The position numbers and the translations under genes are program-made. Source: Coniella vitis (lineage: Eukaryota; Ascomycota; Sordariomycetes; Diaporthales; Schizoparmaceae). From it: 64,000 nt of DNA. Under the pieces are notes generated by a model, which saw nothing but the letters and a program-made list of their open reading frames with translations, searched no databases and was not told the DNA's origin. Shown piece by piece: positions 45,511-56,690 of the stretch. The stretch is taken from assembly GCA_011317545.1 (NCBI GenBank), contig WUJK01000011.1, forward strand, positions 325,501 through 389,500, read 5' to 3'. Positions within the stretch are counted from its first letter, which is position 1. Each line of letters starts with the position of its first letter.

Positions 45511-46002
45511 ATGCCTGCATTTCACGGCCACCACTGGTAAGCATTTCCCTCCAGCGCCCCTGATTTCTAGTCAGCCTGGCTAAACAACGGTCGTCCCCCA
45601 AGTCCAATATGTAGCCACATCGGCGACAAGAGATGCATCGCTCACGGCCACTTTAGCCCCTGCAGCGAGCACCCAGACGCCTTGCACGCCCGCCGCGAGC
45701 CCTGCGTCAAGTGCGTCGAAGCTCGCAGGCGACAAGACCGTGCTGCTCGCCAAGTGAGGGAGGATGCCCGGTCCAAGGAAAATAGGCCTCTCGACGGGCT
45801 CGACGGACACGACGACTGCATCACCCGCTACCAGACAACCTTGGCCCCCGACGAGAAGCCCAAAGCCCAACCCATAGCCAAAAGCAGAGGCAACACCAAA
45901 GCCAAGAAGCTCAAGACGGGTAAAAGTATGAAGCAGATTCGACGGGAGAAGAAGGCAGCCAAAGCGATACAAGTGGAAGCGTTGAGGGTGCATGGTTCAT
46001 GA
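45511..46002 (+). CDS. Small Cys/His-rich basic protein, function unknown
   Basis: Two exons, 45511-45536 and 45615-46002, giving 137 aa. The start MPAFHGHH is followed by IGDKRCIAHGHFSPCSEHPD and EPCVKCVEARRRQDR, so His and Cys are paired in a way that could bind a metal (C-x8-C, C-x2-C). The second half is basic and Lys-rich (KAKKLKTGKSMKQIRREKKA), suggesting nuclear or nucleic-acid contact. The intron donor GTAAGC is strong. The acceptor is either ATGTAG before 45615 or AAG before 45603; both keep the frame. I know of no characterised family member. A longer upstream frame from 45414 is out of phase with exon 2. Confidence 0.5.
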
Positions 46003-46739
46003 CCGCTGGGGATTCAACGGAGCGTCAACCGAGCAGAGTGTGATACGATGGTCCGTCCTTTTGAAGCGCAGTATATTGTCTGGAAGCTCCTGTCACTACT
46101 CACGAATACCCACCGCATCTTTCCATGTTCTGGCATCGACGTGTGTGCTCTTCCCCTCCTCGTGAACCCTTGTGATCGTGCGGTATCGTGAGCCCGTCCA
46201 CAGCGAGGTTCTTCTGAACGCCACCTGGTAGCCTGCTCATTCAACCTGCCCTCGATACGTGATAAACTGAAGTTCAAGTGACCACGAAGCACCACTCTGT
46301 CGCAGATTGCTGATATTGCACGCACTCTACCCCGGGAACACCAGACAGTACGTCCAGCTCTCGTCTTGTCGACTTGTCCAGCTACTTACCGTTGATCTCT
46401 GTCCGCATTTCCCAAGAGCAGTCTCTCTACCTGCACGACCTCGTCCCACCGGTGGAAAAGGTGGCCGCGCTATGGGTCCTGGCAGAGGAGACCAGATGAG
46501 GGATGGAATGCTGTGAAAGCTACCCGATATCACTACAATGTCTTCTTCATTGCAGTGGTTTGACCAATCATGCTTACTAAGTACAGCAACAGGAATGGCT
46601 CTAAGTATGGCTACGTGAGCAGCGAAGCGACCAATGGAAACACCCAGCGCTTGGTGTTTCATCTGCTGGCTGCGTCGGCCGCCGCTTATGGCACCACCAC
46701 ACCACACACCCACTTGTGACATGTACAACTTTCTACACA

Positions 46740-46772
<33 letters not shown>

Positions 46773-46774
46773 AT
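46003..46774. other. Intergenic, promoter side of the Gfo/Idh gene
   Basis: About 770 bases, no supportable gene. The right end carries an (ATC)10 repeat that stops four bases before the ATG at 46775. Confidence 0.5.
46741..46770. repeat. (ATC)10 microsatellite just upstream of a start codon
   Basis: Thirty bases of perfect trinucleotide in the presumed 5' UTR of the Gfo/Idh gene. If an upstream in-frame ATG (46634 or 46718) were used it would encode ten Ser. Confidence 0.95.
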
Positions 46775-48289
46775 ATGGCAAGCTTCTTCAGCGCTTTGCG
46801 CCGAAACCAGCTCCTGTTGAGCCCGCCGGCCGTCGCCAAGCACGATGGGGCCTTGAAGATTGGCATCTTGGGCGCTGCCGCCATTGCGTGAGTGGCTTCT
46901 CCTTTCCTCTCCTCTCCCCCGCGCCAACGCAGCACGCAATCCAAAAAGAAACATCAACTGACACGCAAGATGCCTCTCTCGCTCGGTCTCTACTACACAG
47001 GCCCATGGCTCTCATTGCTCCGGCCAGAAGCAACCCCCACGTCATCGTATACGCCGTGGCAGCCCGCGACAAGGCCCGGGCCGTCGCTTTTGCCAAAAAG
47101 CACGGCATTCCGCACGTCAAGGACAGCTACGATGGTACGGAAATCTCCTGATTTGATTGATCAATGATTATATATTTTCGATATCACATGACATACGCGA
47201 GAAAACTCACTCATGTAATAAACGCGCTGGGTGCCCATGCCAGATCTGCTCAATGACCCGGCCGTCGACGCCATCTACAACCCGCTCCCCAACGGTTTGC
47301 ACCTGGAGTGGACACACAAGGCCCTGGCAAAGGGCAAGCACGTGCTTCTCGAGAAACCCTCGACCTCCAACGCCCGCGAGGCCGAAGCGCTGTTCCACTG
47401 CGAGTTTCTCTCCGCGTCGCCGCCGCGGCCGCCGCCGCCCCTCGTCCTGCTCGAGGCCTTCCACAGCCGCTTCACCCCAGCCTTTGCCCTCTTCCGCGCG
47501 CAGCTCGACCCGCCGCGCATCGAGCACGCCGCCGTCGCCTTCGCCGTCCCGTCCTGGCTGTTCGCCGCCGACAACATCCGCTTCCAGTACGACCTCGCCG
47601 GCGGCGCCACCATGGACATTGGCACCTACTCACTCGCGGCGCTGCGCGAGGCCTTTGGCGCGGAGCCGACCGCGTGCCTCGCCGCCGACCTGGCGCGCAT
47701 GCCGCCGCCGCACGACAGGTGCGACGGCGCGTTCCACGCGCGGCTGCGCTTCCCCAACGGCGGGATCGGGGACGCCCGGGGCGGCTTGCGCTGGGCTGGC
47801 ACTTGGGCGCCGTGGTCGTGGTCGTTTCCCACCATCACGGTCGTGCATCGGCCTGTCAAGGTGGCGCCGGCCGAGGACCACGGGCTGAGCGGGGTGGGGG
47901 AGGGCGCCGAGGTGCAGAGGAAGCGGACGGTGACGTTTGTCAACTTTGTGTTCTCTCCACACTACCACCGGGTCGACGTGGAGGACGAATATGTCATCAC
48001 GACGCCGGGTAGTGGCAGCAGCAGCAGCCAGCGAACAGTGGTGAAGAGGGAGACCAAAAAGGCGTATACGTGGCGGGAGATGGGGCGCGACTTGCCTGGT
48101 GAGCCCTGGCAGTCGACGTATGGCTACATGTTGCAAGCGTTTGTCGACAAGATCCAGGGGAGAAAAGGGTCGGGCTTCTGGGTGTCGGGCGAGGATAGCA
48201 TTGCGCAGATGAAGGCGATCGATATGGTATATGAGAAGTCCGGGCTGGGCTTGCGGCCTACGAGCGACTACCTTGCCAAGGTGGTTTAA
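46775..48289 (+). CDS. Gfo/Idh/MocA-family NAD(P)-dependent dehydrogenase
   Basis: Three exons: 46775-46887, 47001-47134, 47244-48289, giving 430 aa. The Rossmann nucleotide-binding motif IGILGAAAIAP is split by intron 1. The conserved EKP motif (LLEKPSTSN) lies at about residue 115, and the C-terminal alpha/beta domain follows (AGGATMDIGTYSLAALR). This matches the dihydrodiol dehydrogenase/D-xylose 1-dehydrogenase (NADP+) group of fungi. It is probably cytosolic and oxidises a sugar or dihydrodiol; the substrate is not certain. The start is set at ATG 46775, before MASFFSALRRN; longer upstream frames pass through the Ser-coding microsatellite. A Pro-rich insert (SASPPRPPPP) lies near residue 130, on the surface. 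Confidence 0.87.
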
Positions 48290-49771
48290 TTCATAGGATC
48301 CAAGGCTGATTGCATCAGAAAGCAAGCACACACAGCCAAAAGGTGACGCTGGCGTGAAGTGCATCAGTGTGGAAGCCTCGTCGTTCCCGGCACGGTATGC
48401 GGGTTTCTTGCTACAAAAGAAAAACGACCAACATCTCGAGGCCTTCATTACTACAACGAGAACCTCAGCAGACACCAAGCACAGCAAGCCCAAGCAAGGT
48501 ATGGCCCGGGAAGGACGGCTCGCCACCCAGGACCACGCTTCTCTCCTCCTTGTTGTGTCCCGCTGTTCGGCGCCACTGGAGACGCATCACGAACATGGAA
48601 ATATATTGCTTCTTTCCCGTGGTATGGTGTTGCCAACCCCGTTGTCGCTTGTGGCACCACCCTTCGATATTCGCCTGCAGTGACTTGGGCAACGGTAATT
48701 GTGAGCGCAAATCGGGTTCGATTCAGAACGGCAAGACGATCAGGAAGGGAAAAAACAAAAAACAAAAAAAAAAAAAGAAAGTGAGACAGAGGGTTTTTCT
48801 TTTCTTTTACTAGTACTTGTTGAACAGAGAATTGTTAATGACTTGCCATTACGCCTTTTGTATCGGCTCCCTGTTACAGAGATTGCCATAGTAAAAGGAA
48901 ATGGGAGCTGGCAAAGAGCAAATGCAAATACTACAGAGTCTAGTATACCCTCATACCTCTTGCAACACTCAACCAGACAGAAACTGTATACTATTCCTGT
49001 GACATTATAAGAGAGCACATAACGCATACTATGAGTGCCTGAGTCTCCAGGTGGATGGAACCTCGTCTTTTTGGATTGTAACGTCACTTACAGGGCAGAC
49101 AGACACTCGCAACAGACAATAAATATACAAGTACTCTTTGGCCGCGCAGCCTTATGCAAGAACCTTTTTCCGCGCGGGAAAAAAAAAGCAACCAGCCAGA
49201 TGAAGAGAAGAGGGAACATTCCCACGCGGGCTGGTTTGCCCAGTGTAACCTGCAGTACTATGTAGCAACTATGTAGCAATGCTTCTCAAATTCTCCGAAC
49301 TTGGCTGCTAGGGAAGTATAAGTGCTACGTCGTTGTACCATAAAGAAGGAGAAGACATTGGGTTGTCGTTAACTGAACTCGTCTTTCCTGCTTATATACA
49401 CACATACTAGTACTTGTATGTCTTCTCTCCCCCTCTGGGACAACGGGCAGGGCCACCTGTGGCCGGAGAAGGATCATTAGGCGTCCCAGCTGAGAGAGCT
49501 GGAGACCCCGTCTCTTGTCGGGCCATATTCATGCAAGCGCTGCAGTGAGCACTCTCTTTCTGGCCGGACATGGACCTTTTGGCCAGCTTGAATATAGCCC
49601 CTCTGGCGCCCACAACACTATTGCTAAAGACGAGGAGGCTTCGTGTTTGCACCCGGCTTCATCCAGGAACCAACTGAAAATCACTGCTGACGCTCAGCAG
49701 GACCAAAATCCATCCGCCAGGAGAGCAAAACGTACCACGGGAATAACAATGATTCGCTTCTGCGGGGAGGA

Positions 49772-49798
49772 AGAGAGAGAGAGAGAGAGAGAGAGAGA
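49772..49798. repeat. (AG)n dinucleotide repeat
   Basis: About 13 copies of AG in non-coding DNA. Confidence 0.9.
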
Positions 49799-49872
49799 AG
49801 GCGGCTAATAAACAAGCCATGTTCTGCTGTAAGTGCCTTTTGGCCCAACCGACCTGCATTCACTAGACCAAC

Positions 49873-49874
<2 letters not shown>

Positions 49875-49906
<32 letters not shown>
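49875..49906. repeat. (TG)16 dinucleotide repeat
   Basis: Sixteen perfect copies of TG in non-coding DNA, about 75 bases from the AG repeat. Confidence 0.95.
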
Positions 49907-49907
<1 letters not shown>

Positions 49908-51280
49908 ACGCCACTTGGAAAGCTGACAAGCCCCAGTAATAAGAGGACGAACAAGCTGAGCATTCAATACGAGGCAGTCCGCACACCCAGTGTGCTTACT
50001 TGCAGGAAACATTGTATGTTGGGTGGACCTGATAATATTATAGACGGCGGGCCAGTAACTACATAGTAACTAATAACGCCGCCCATCGTGTGCAGCAGCA
50101 CTGCAGGCCTCATAAGAAGGTCGCAGGGAAAAGAGACAACAGTGATAAACATACAGAAATATTATCGAGTTGTCGGAAAGCACATTGATACCGACGATGA
50201 CTCGGCACCAATCCCCCCCCCCTCCTTTTCTTCCTCTCCCCGTGACCTGAGCGCCACAGCGGCCCGTTGGATCGCCAGCCTTCTTGAGGCATTCCGGGAG
50301 GGAAACCCTTGGGTTTTTTGTCTCAGTAAGTTGTGCCATTGTGTCTACTTTATCTTGGAAATCACTCCCAAGAGACAGTTCGCAAACTCCCCACGGCAAC
50401 TTCCAGAGGCCTCGGCTAAACAAGATTCGAGGCAAGCTTAAAAAGAAACATGGAGATCTTGCAAGTAAGCGGGAGTGGGAGTGGGCTATGTACATCCCAG
50501 CCGGGTGGACAATCAGTCCAATGTACAAGCACCACGACAAGCTTTCCTGTGGCGGCGACAAGCTTTCCTCTCTACGGGGCAAAGCGTAACCATATATACT
50601 GTCATATGCTGAAGAGTCAAGCATGTACTATCATCTATGTACTATTAGGGCATGCCGTGTGGCCGTTTTCCGGCTCTACAGAAGCAGGGGTTGGTAAGTG
50701 TCTCTCTTGTTTTCCCTTGCCTCCTCTCTACCTACAACACTGTTGAAGAGAAGACGACCGCGGCTCCAGGGTGCAACAGAGAAAAGGGATAGCGATGGGT
50801 CAAACAGACTGGCAGACAATGCATCCCTGGCCAGCCAGCCAACCAGCCCTCCCACAGCTGAAGAAAAGGACAGTAGAGGCAGCGCACACAAGCGAAGCAG
50901 CCTGGAGAGAGAAGAGAGCCATCCCTCGCGCGGCCACTCTGTATACGAGCTTCCGCTTGACCTTGACCCAGAAGGGGCCATCAAGGCGACCGGGGAGCGT
51001 TGCATTATTGCATCGTCAGATGCAGCCAAGTCCAGGGATGCGATGCCCATCTTGCTCTGCTCTCCGCGAGAGACCATGTACACGCTCCCCACCACCGCAT
51101 GCTACTTACGCCCGCCAACGAGCCTTGTGTTCTTCTGTTTCTTTCTTTCGGTGCACACCGGATCGCCAGGCTGCGATCTAGACCGTCTGGCTAAGCTGGA
51201 GATGATGGTCACCACCGGGCTACTGAGTGGCAGACTGGCAGACTGACGGCGGAGATCTGCAACGCAAGTGTGTAAGCCCT

Positions 51281-51289
51281 TTATATATC
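51281..51289 (+). promoter_or_regulatory. TATA-like element of the small secreted protein gene
   Basis: TTATATATC lies about 350 bp before ATG 51635, followed by CT-rich leader sequence. A long 5' UTR is implied. Confidence 0.45.
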
Positions 51290-51634
51290 AGGGCCACACC
51301 AACCGCACTCACTCCCTGGATAGACCAAAGAATAGATTCCTTTCTGAAAAGAGAAGAGTTATCCCCTCCTTTCTTCCATTTACAACCTGCGGTTCTTGAT
51401 CTCCTTCTTTTCTCTTTTCTTCCCCTCCATACCAAGGCACATAACATCATCAACTTTGATCCTCTGCCTCACGCTCGTTCTGATATAATTCTCACAAACC
51501 AAAAGAGTCCTAACTCGCACCAAGAAACTTACCCCTTCTTATAGTGATAATATCGCTCTAAGCCTCTTGTGTGCCATCCCTACCTTCCACCAATCTTTAA
51601 TAACAACAACCCCAAGACCACCACTCCCAGCACA

Positions 51635-52486
51635 ATGCAGTTGTCGCGATCCATCCTCGCCAGCGCCGTCGCCTTGGCCTTCACCAGCACGGCCAACGGT
51701 GTCTGCACCGGCTACGACTACGCCATAGGCACAAACATCACTCTTGCAAATGGCCAAAGGCAATGTATGTTCCTTTCTTGTCTCTTCTTCCCTTGCCTGT
51801 ACCTCACTACTTGCAACTTCGCATAACATCTCATTTTCTTTTCTATTTTCCTTTCTTGGTCATCACAAGCATTGTTGATGTACGCTTTGCTTCATCATCT
51901 CTGCGCTCTTCTCCTTCTTCTTTCTTCTTCTTCTTGTTGTCGTCATTGTGATATAACAACACATCCGTGTTTATCTGCTTCTTTAACCCACCCGCGCATA
52001 TATTAAAAAAGAGAAAACAAATGAAAACAGGGCAAGTCTACGCGCCTGATTGTACAGTCCACGTAACCTACCAGCAACCCGCCACCATCCCCATCTGTGA
52101 CACCCAGCTCTTCTACTGCAACTTTGGCACAACCGTCATTGGCCAGTACGACGACCCCGTCACCGGCTGGGCATACAACTGCATCGCCGACACCACCGCC
52201 GAAACTTGCGGAACCGACAAGATTCAAAGATGCGTAAGTTTCCAACCCAAGCGAAGAAAGAAAGAAAAAAGAAAAGAGAGAAAGAAAAAAGGAGGGGAGG
52301 AAGGGGACGTGAAACAACCCACCCCTCCCCCCCGGGCCTTTGTGTCCTGTTCTTTCCTCTTGCTTTTGAGTCGTCTGGTGAGAAGCAATATTTTGTCTCG
52401 GGTCAGTCATAACTAACTTGTGTGTGTATATCTAGTGCTACGCGTACTGGGGGGAGGGTCATGACGGCAACCCACTGCAAAGCTAA
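51635..52486 (+). CDS. Small cysteine-rich secreted protein (effector-like)
   Basis: Three exons: 51635-51764, 52031-52233, 52436-52486, giving 127 aa. The signal peptide begins MQLSRSILASAVALAFTSTANG. The mature part, about 105 residues, has eight Cys (CTGYDY, DCTV, ICDTQLFYC, YNCIAD, ETCGT, RCCYAYW), an even number that fits four disulfides. There are no membrane spans or known domain. Size, signal and Cys content match the usual definition of a candidate effector, or a small secreted antimicrobial or surface protein. Intron 1 is 266 nt, the longest in the window, and could hide a further small exon. All junctions are GT-AG and in phase. Confidence 0.72.
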
Positions 52487-53695
52487 GCAGAGCCGTCGCA
52501 GACGAAACGCTTGCTATCTCGTTATCGAGGGCCATGCATGTGTACTTGTGAGGGTTCGATCAGTGCTATTATTACCTCCAGTAAAGCGTACAGAAAAATA
52601 TCTGCAAGAAACCAAGAAGGAAAGAAAAGCAGAAAGAAAAAAAACGAAAAAGAAATGGAACAAGAAAGTCGGCATAGCCAGCAAAGTGAACCGATTCACC
52701 AGAGCGATTATGCTTACACTCTTTCCTTTGGTGCTCAGCATCGAGTGCAGTACTTGCGCTTGGAATTCCTATGGGGCTTATTGTTTTATGAGTGCGAGCG
52801 TGATGTGGATACTCATTGCATGTACTGATGCTTCGTTAGACCTCGTAATGGAAGTCAATATCACCCATACTGTCCAGTCATGTATGGCACGCGGAGCCAG
52901 TAGAAGGCCTGCTGCAATAGCCACTTACAGCCATGATGAAGATCACAAGCAAGATACTTGATGATCATGATCCTCTTTGACGATCACCACAAGCCCATAT
53001 ACCATGGTGATAGGCTAGAGAACGAGGCGACCAACTTCGCTCCGCTTCACTGGCTTTCCAAGCTGCTGTGCAAAGACAGGAACGACTCGCAAAAAGACTG
53101 AGGAAGCAATCCAATTAGCTATATCGGTCGGAAAAACTGTTCTTTTATTGCCATGACTGGGAACCCATCCTAGGTCCCCTGACCCAGTTTGTAGAAACGC
53201 CTGTTGAACGCCACCTTCACCAACCAGTGATCCATCCTTTTTGAAAAGACAATGACAAAGCTGGGGTATCAAGCCTTGTCCTTTCCATCGCCGCCATTCC
53301 GCGTTCCGAGCGAGAAGACCGTAAATGGTGTGCGAACGGAGAGAAACGTAAAAGCAACGTGTGAAAACTCCGTGCAAGCAATCCCATCGCCCCGAGTTCC
53401 GGGGCAATGCAAAATAAAAAACGCTGTAGGGCTATGTTGCGCCCCTCTAGTGCATATAGAAAAAGATTCGGTGTTTGTTGTGTCCCAGTGTGTTGTGACG
53501 GGCGACTATTTCTGCTTCGCGATGTCAACTTCTTGTGGCGAGAATAGCGTAACAAACGCGCCGTTCTTCGTCACTAACCTCTCCTCAGTCCTGGGTGATT
53601 ATCTGATGACGGTGTTCTATCCAAGTATCGTGAAGCGTGAAACAATCTTTCAAACGAAATGCGCAACAGAAGCATCCAAGAGAGACATCCATCCC
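52487..53695. other. Intergenic, no gene seen
   Basis: About 1.2 kb between the secreted protein gene (+) and RPD3 (-), which converge. Only short frames occur (for example 53252-53827, which runs into the RPD3 tail on the other strand). Confidence 0.5.
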
Positions 53696-55990
53696 TTAGC
53701 TTTCGATACCGGTCGAGTCAGCGGGCGCTGCCTCCGCCGTCTCGGGGTTCTTGACCTCCGCAGCCTCGTCATTATTACCCTTGGAATCATTATCCGTCAC
53801 TGGGTCCGAGACCTTGCTTGGAGATGAGACCTTGTCATTCCCTTCGCCCTCGACCGCTTCTGTTGTCATGGTGGTCGGGTCAGACTGTTTTGGTTCCTCG
53901 CTGGTGGGCTTGGTCGGGGCGTCGTTCTCGGCAACGGCCTCCACTGGCTTTGCCGGCTTAGGTTCCTCCGCTTTCGAGGGCTCTGGCTCAACCACAGTCT
54001 CGGCTGGTCGAGACTCCGGTTCTTCTTCTTCTTTGATTGGTGCAGCTGCTTCGACCTCTCCGGCTTCCGCCATTTCGACATCGTTCTCTTTGCTGTCCGG
54101 GGCTGCTTCGAGAGAAATCGGAGCAGTAGCGACATTTTCGGGCTCATTTTGAGTCTCGGGTGCTGGCTCCTCAGGGACTTCCGCGCCAACATCTTCCATA
54201 GTTTCATCACCCTCTTCGACGTCTACATCCATATTTGTGTCGACCTGGGGGGTTGAGAGCTTGCTCTCATTCTGCTCGTTGGCGGCGCCCTCGCGCTCCA
54301 GAGCCTCGCGCTCGCGCTCCTCTTCATAGCCGTCCACAGAATAAGGGTTCTTGAAGTCAGTAATTGTACGCTTCTTGCCGTTGGTTTTGTAGATGCCAAC
54401 ACCTGCGGCGGCGTCTTCGTCGTCGCTCTCCTCGAATTCGTCATCGCGAGCTGTGCGCTTGTCAGCGTCACGTTGAGTTACGCGAACATCCTTATTGTTG
54501 TCAGCGTCTTCATCGTCGAGCTCATCGTCCATGTCATCCGTCATGACATTGTAGCCATGGCGGGGAACGTCTTGCATCTGCACCGACGGAGCAGGCGTAG
54601 TGTGCTTGAGATTCTCAATGACGGCGATCTTGATCTTTTCGAGGTATTCCGGGCTGTTGGCATTTTCCATGTTAGAGGGGCGCACGTTAAGCTCGTAGTC
54701 GGGTCCGTAGTACTAAGATGTTTCCATTGTTAGAAGCGGTTCCATAGTGACTGCAATACATTTAACCTACGTCGTAGTATTCATTGTACGGCAGGACAGG
54801 GTCCATCTCAACACCAACTAGTCGGCCTGTCTCGTACGCCCAGGTCCGCGCAACATTGCGCATGGTGTAGCCGCCACCACCAAGAACAAGAGTCGGGAGG
54901 TTGAATTGGCGCACAAAGTTGACGCAGTTGGCGTGACCACGCATACTCAGGTTAAAACAGCCGAGACGATCGCCGGACAAACTGTCACCGCCGCATTGAA
55001 GCACAACAGCCTCCGGTTGGTAGTAAGTCATGACAGCACTGATGACAGGCTCGAAGATGGTCTCGTAGGTGGCATCGGTGATGCCGTCGCGGAGGGGAAA
55101 GTTGACTGCGTAATTTTTGCCGACGCCAATGCCGATATCTCTGAGTTCGCCAGTGCCCGGGAAGTACTCGCCGTATTTGTGGAAGGAAACAGTCATGACA
55201 CGATCAGTAGTGTAGAAAGCCTCCTCAACGCCATCGCCATGGTGGACGTCAATGTCGATGTATAGGACACGCTTCTTGTAGCGCAGAAGTTCGAGTATGG
55301 CCAAAACAATGTCTGCAGGGACGATAAGTTGACAGGTCGATATCAAGGAGAGATCATGAGACGCAACGTACCATTCACGTAGCAGAAACCACTAGCCTCG
55401 CTCTTTTTGGCGTGGTGAAGGCCACCGGCCCAGTTGATGGCTATGTCGCACTTTTGACGGTTGAGACGAGCAGCGCCTTCCATAGAGCCACCAGCGCTGA
55501 TGCCGCAAAACTCAAACAGCCCGTCAAAGACAGGGCAGTCATCGCCGACATTGTATCTGCTCTGCTCACGGGAATAATTCTCCATGTTGTCAGGAGTAAC
55601 GCGACGGAGAAAGTCTATGTATTCGTCCGTGTGAAATTGGGTCATTTCGTTGACGACGGCAGGCTTTGCGCGCTGTTGTTCGGAAACGGGTCAGCAATCA
55701 AGTGCCAGACAAGCAAAGGCACAGCTGACAGTGAGAGTAACAAAGGCCGCAGAGGTGGGATAGTGGCTCACATAAACTTCGAGATATTTGTAGACATTGT
55801 AGTTCATGACGAGACTGTGCGCCAAGCGGATTCGGTGAGGTTTCATGGGATGGCCAGTCACATATGCATAATTGCCTATATCCGAATCGTAAAAGTAGGC
55901 GACCTGCTTCTTGGTGGTGTTCAGCCTCGTGTAGAGAGGACGGGAGCGGTCGACTCCGGCGGGATCGACGTCTCTCGAAGACGAGTCCAT
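53696..55990 (-). CDS. RPD3: Class I histone deacetylase RPD3/RpdA
   Basis: Four exons on the minus strand: 55990-55772, 55672-55372, 55312-54771, 54712-53696, giving 692 aa. The deacetylase domain (residues about 25-390) is complete. It has tandem His159-His160 in NWAGGLHHAKKSEASGFCY, the zinc ligands Asp195 and His197 in YIDIDVHHGDGVEEAFY and Asp283 in CGGDSLSGDRLG, and the catalytic Tyr in GGGGYTMRNVARTW. It should remove acetyl groups from histone H3/H4 tails in Sin3-type corepressor complexes. The C-terminal extension (about 300 residues) is far longer than in yeast Rpd3. It is acidic with Glu/Pro/Ala repeats and a basic KKRTITDFKNPYS motif, as in filamentous RpdA. It shares a 700-bp divergent promoter with RPN11. 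Confidence 0.95.
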
Positions 55991-56690
55991 CTTGCAATGG
56001 AGCGCTGTCGCAGAGGCTTTGGTGTGATGGATAAGAGGGGCAGTTGCAGTGGTCAAAACGATAATCGAGGCGCCCGGAAGGAAGTATGGAGGAGTAGCCT
56101 CGTAGAGGGCAGAGGCGATGAAGACCACAGAAGACGGATGTGAAAACGAAACCGTTCAAACTGGTGGACTGTTGTCCGGGGTGGCAGTGTGTGGGCGTTT
56201 GGGTACAGGACGCGGGTATTACTCTAGTAGACAAAAGGTTTAAGTTGGTGGGCGATATAATCTGTAGGTACCTACTCCGTACTTCCTGGTCGTCTGCTAT
56301 GAAAGAAGCTCGAGTGCCTGCCGTCAACATGTTGACCCTGGCAGCTGTCGCGTCACTGCGTAGATAAGCTTGTCTTATCGCCATCAACTGCTGTCATCCC
56401 TGCGAAACGTCGTATTACCTCATCTTGTCCCCAAGCTGCTGATGCAAGCATGCCGTGTCGGCAGCGGCTAGTCTCGCCAGGCTTCCCAGAGCTGTCGTCA
56501 ACCCAAGAACGTCGCAAACACACTCTAGCATCACCACGTTCCCAGCACTATCTTCCAATCCTAACTCTTGTCAATCTCGCCATCTTTCGACACAAACACA
56601 CGCACACACGGATAGGAGATACCGGCATCAAAATCAAGCCTATCTTGCTACACATACACCCACTCCCATTCCTAAAGTCACTTGTTCACC
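55991..56690. promoter_or_regulatory. Divergent promoter between RPD3 and RPN11
   Basis: Exactly 700 bases separate the two start codons. No strong TATA box is seen, as expected for housekeeping genes. A CA/CACA-rich tract (about 56591-56607) and CT-rich leader lie before RPN11. Part is 5' UTR of each gene. Co-regulation is inference. Confidence 0.5.

Larger units (their letters stand above)
48290..51634. other. Gene-poor region with microsatellites
   Basis: About 3.3 kb without a supportable gene. It contains an (AG) run (49772-49798), a (TG)16 run (49875-49906), an A-rich run (48755-48781) and C runs (about 50212-50222). An open frame of 182 codons at 50698-51246 is Ser-rich, without a domain or typical start context, and is probably chance. 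The right end is the promoter and leader of the small secreted protein. Confidence 0.45.

Noticed and set aside
48687..48735. Another tRNA-like B box (GGTTCGATTC)
   Set aside because: No cloverleaf can be drawn around it.
50698..51246. Open frame of 182 codons on the plus strand
   Set aside because: Low-complexity Ser/Arg content, no motif, no supported introns, and located in microsatellite-rich DNA.
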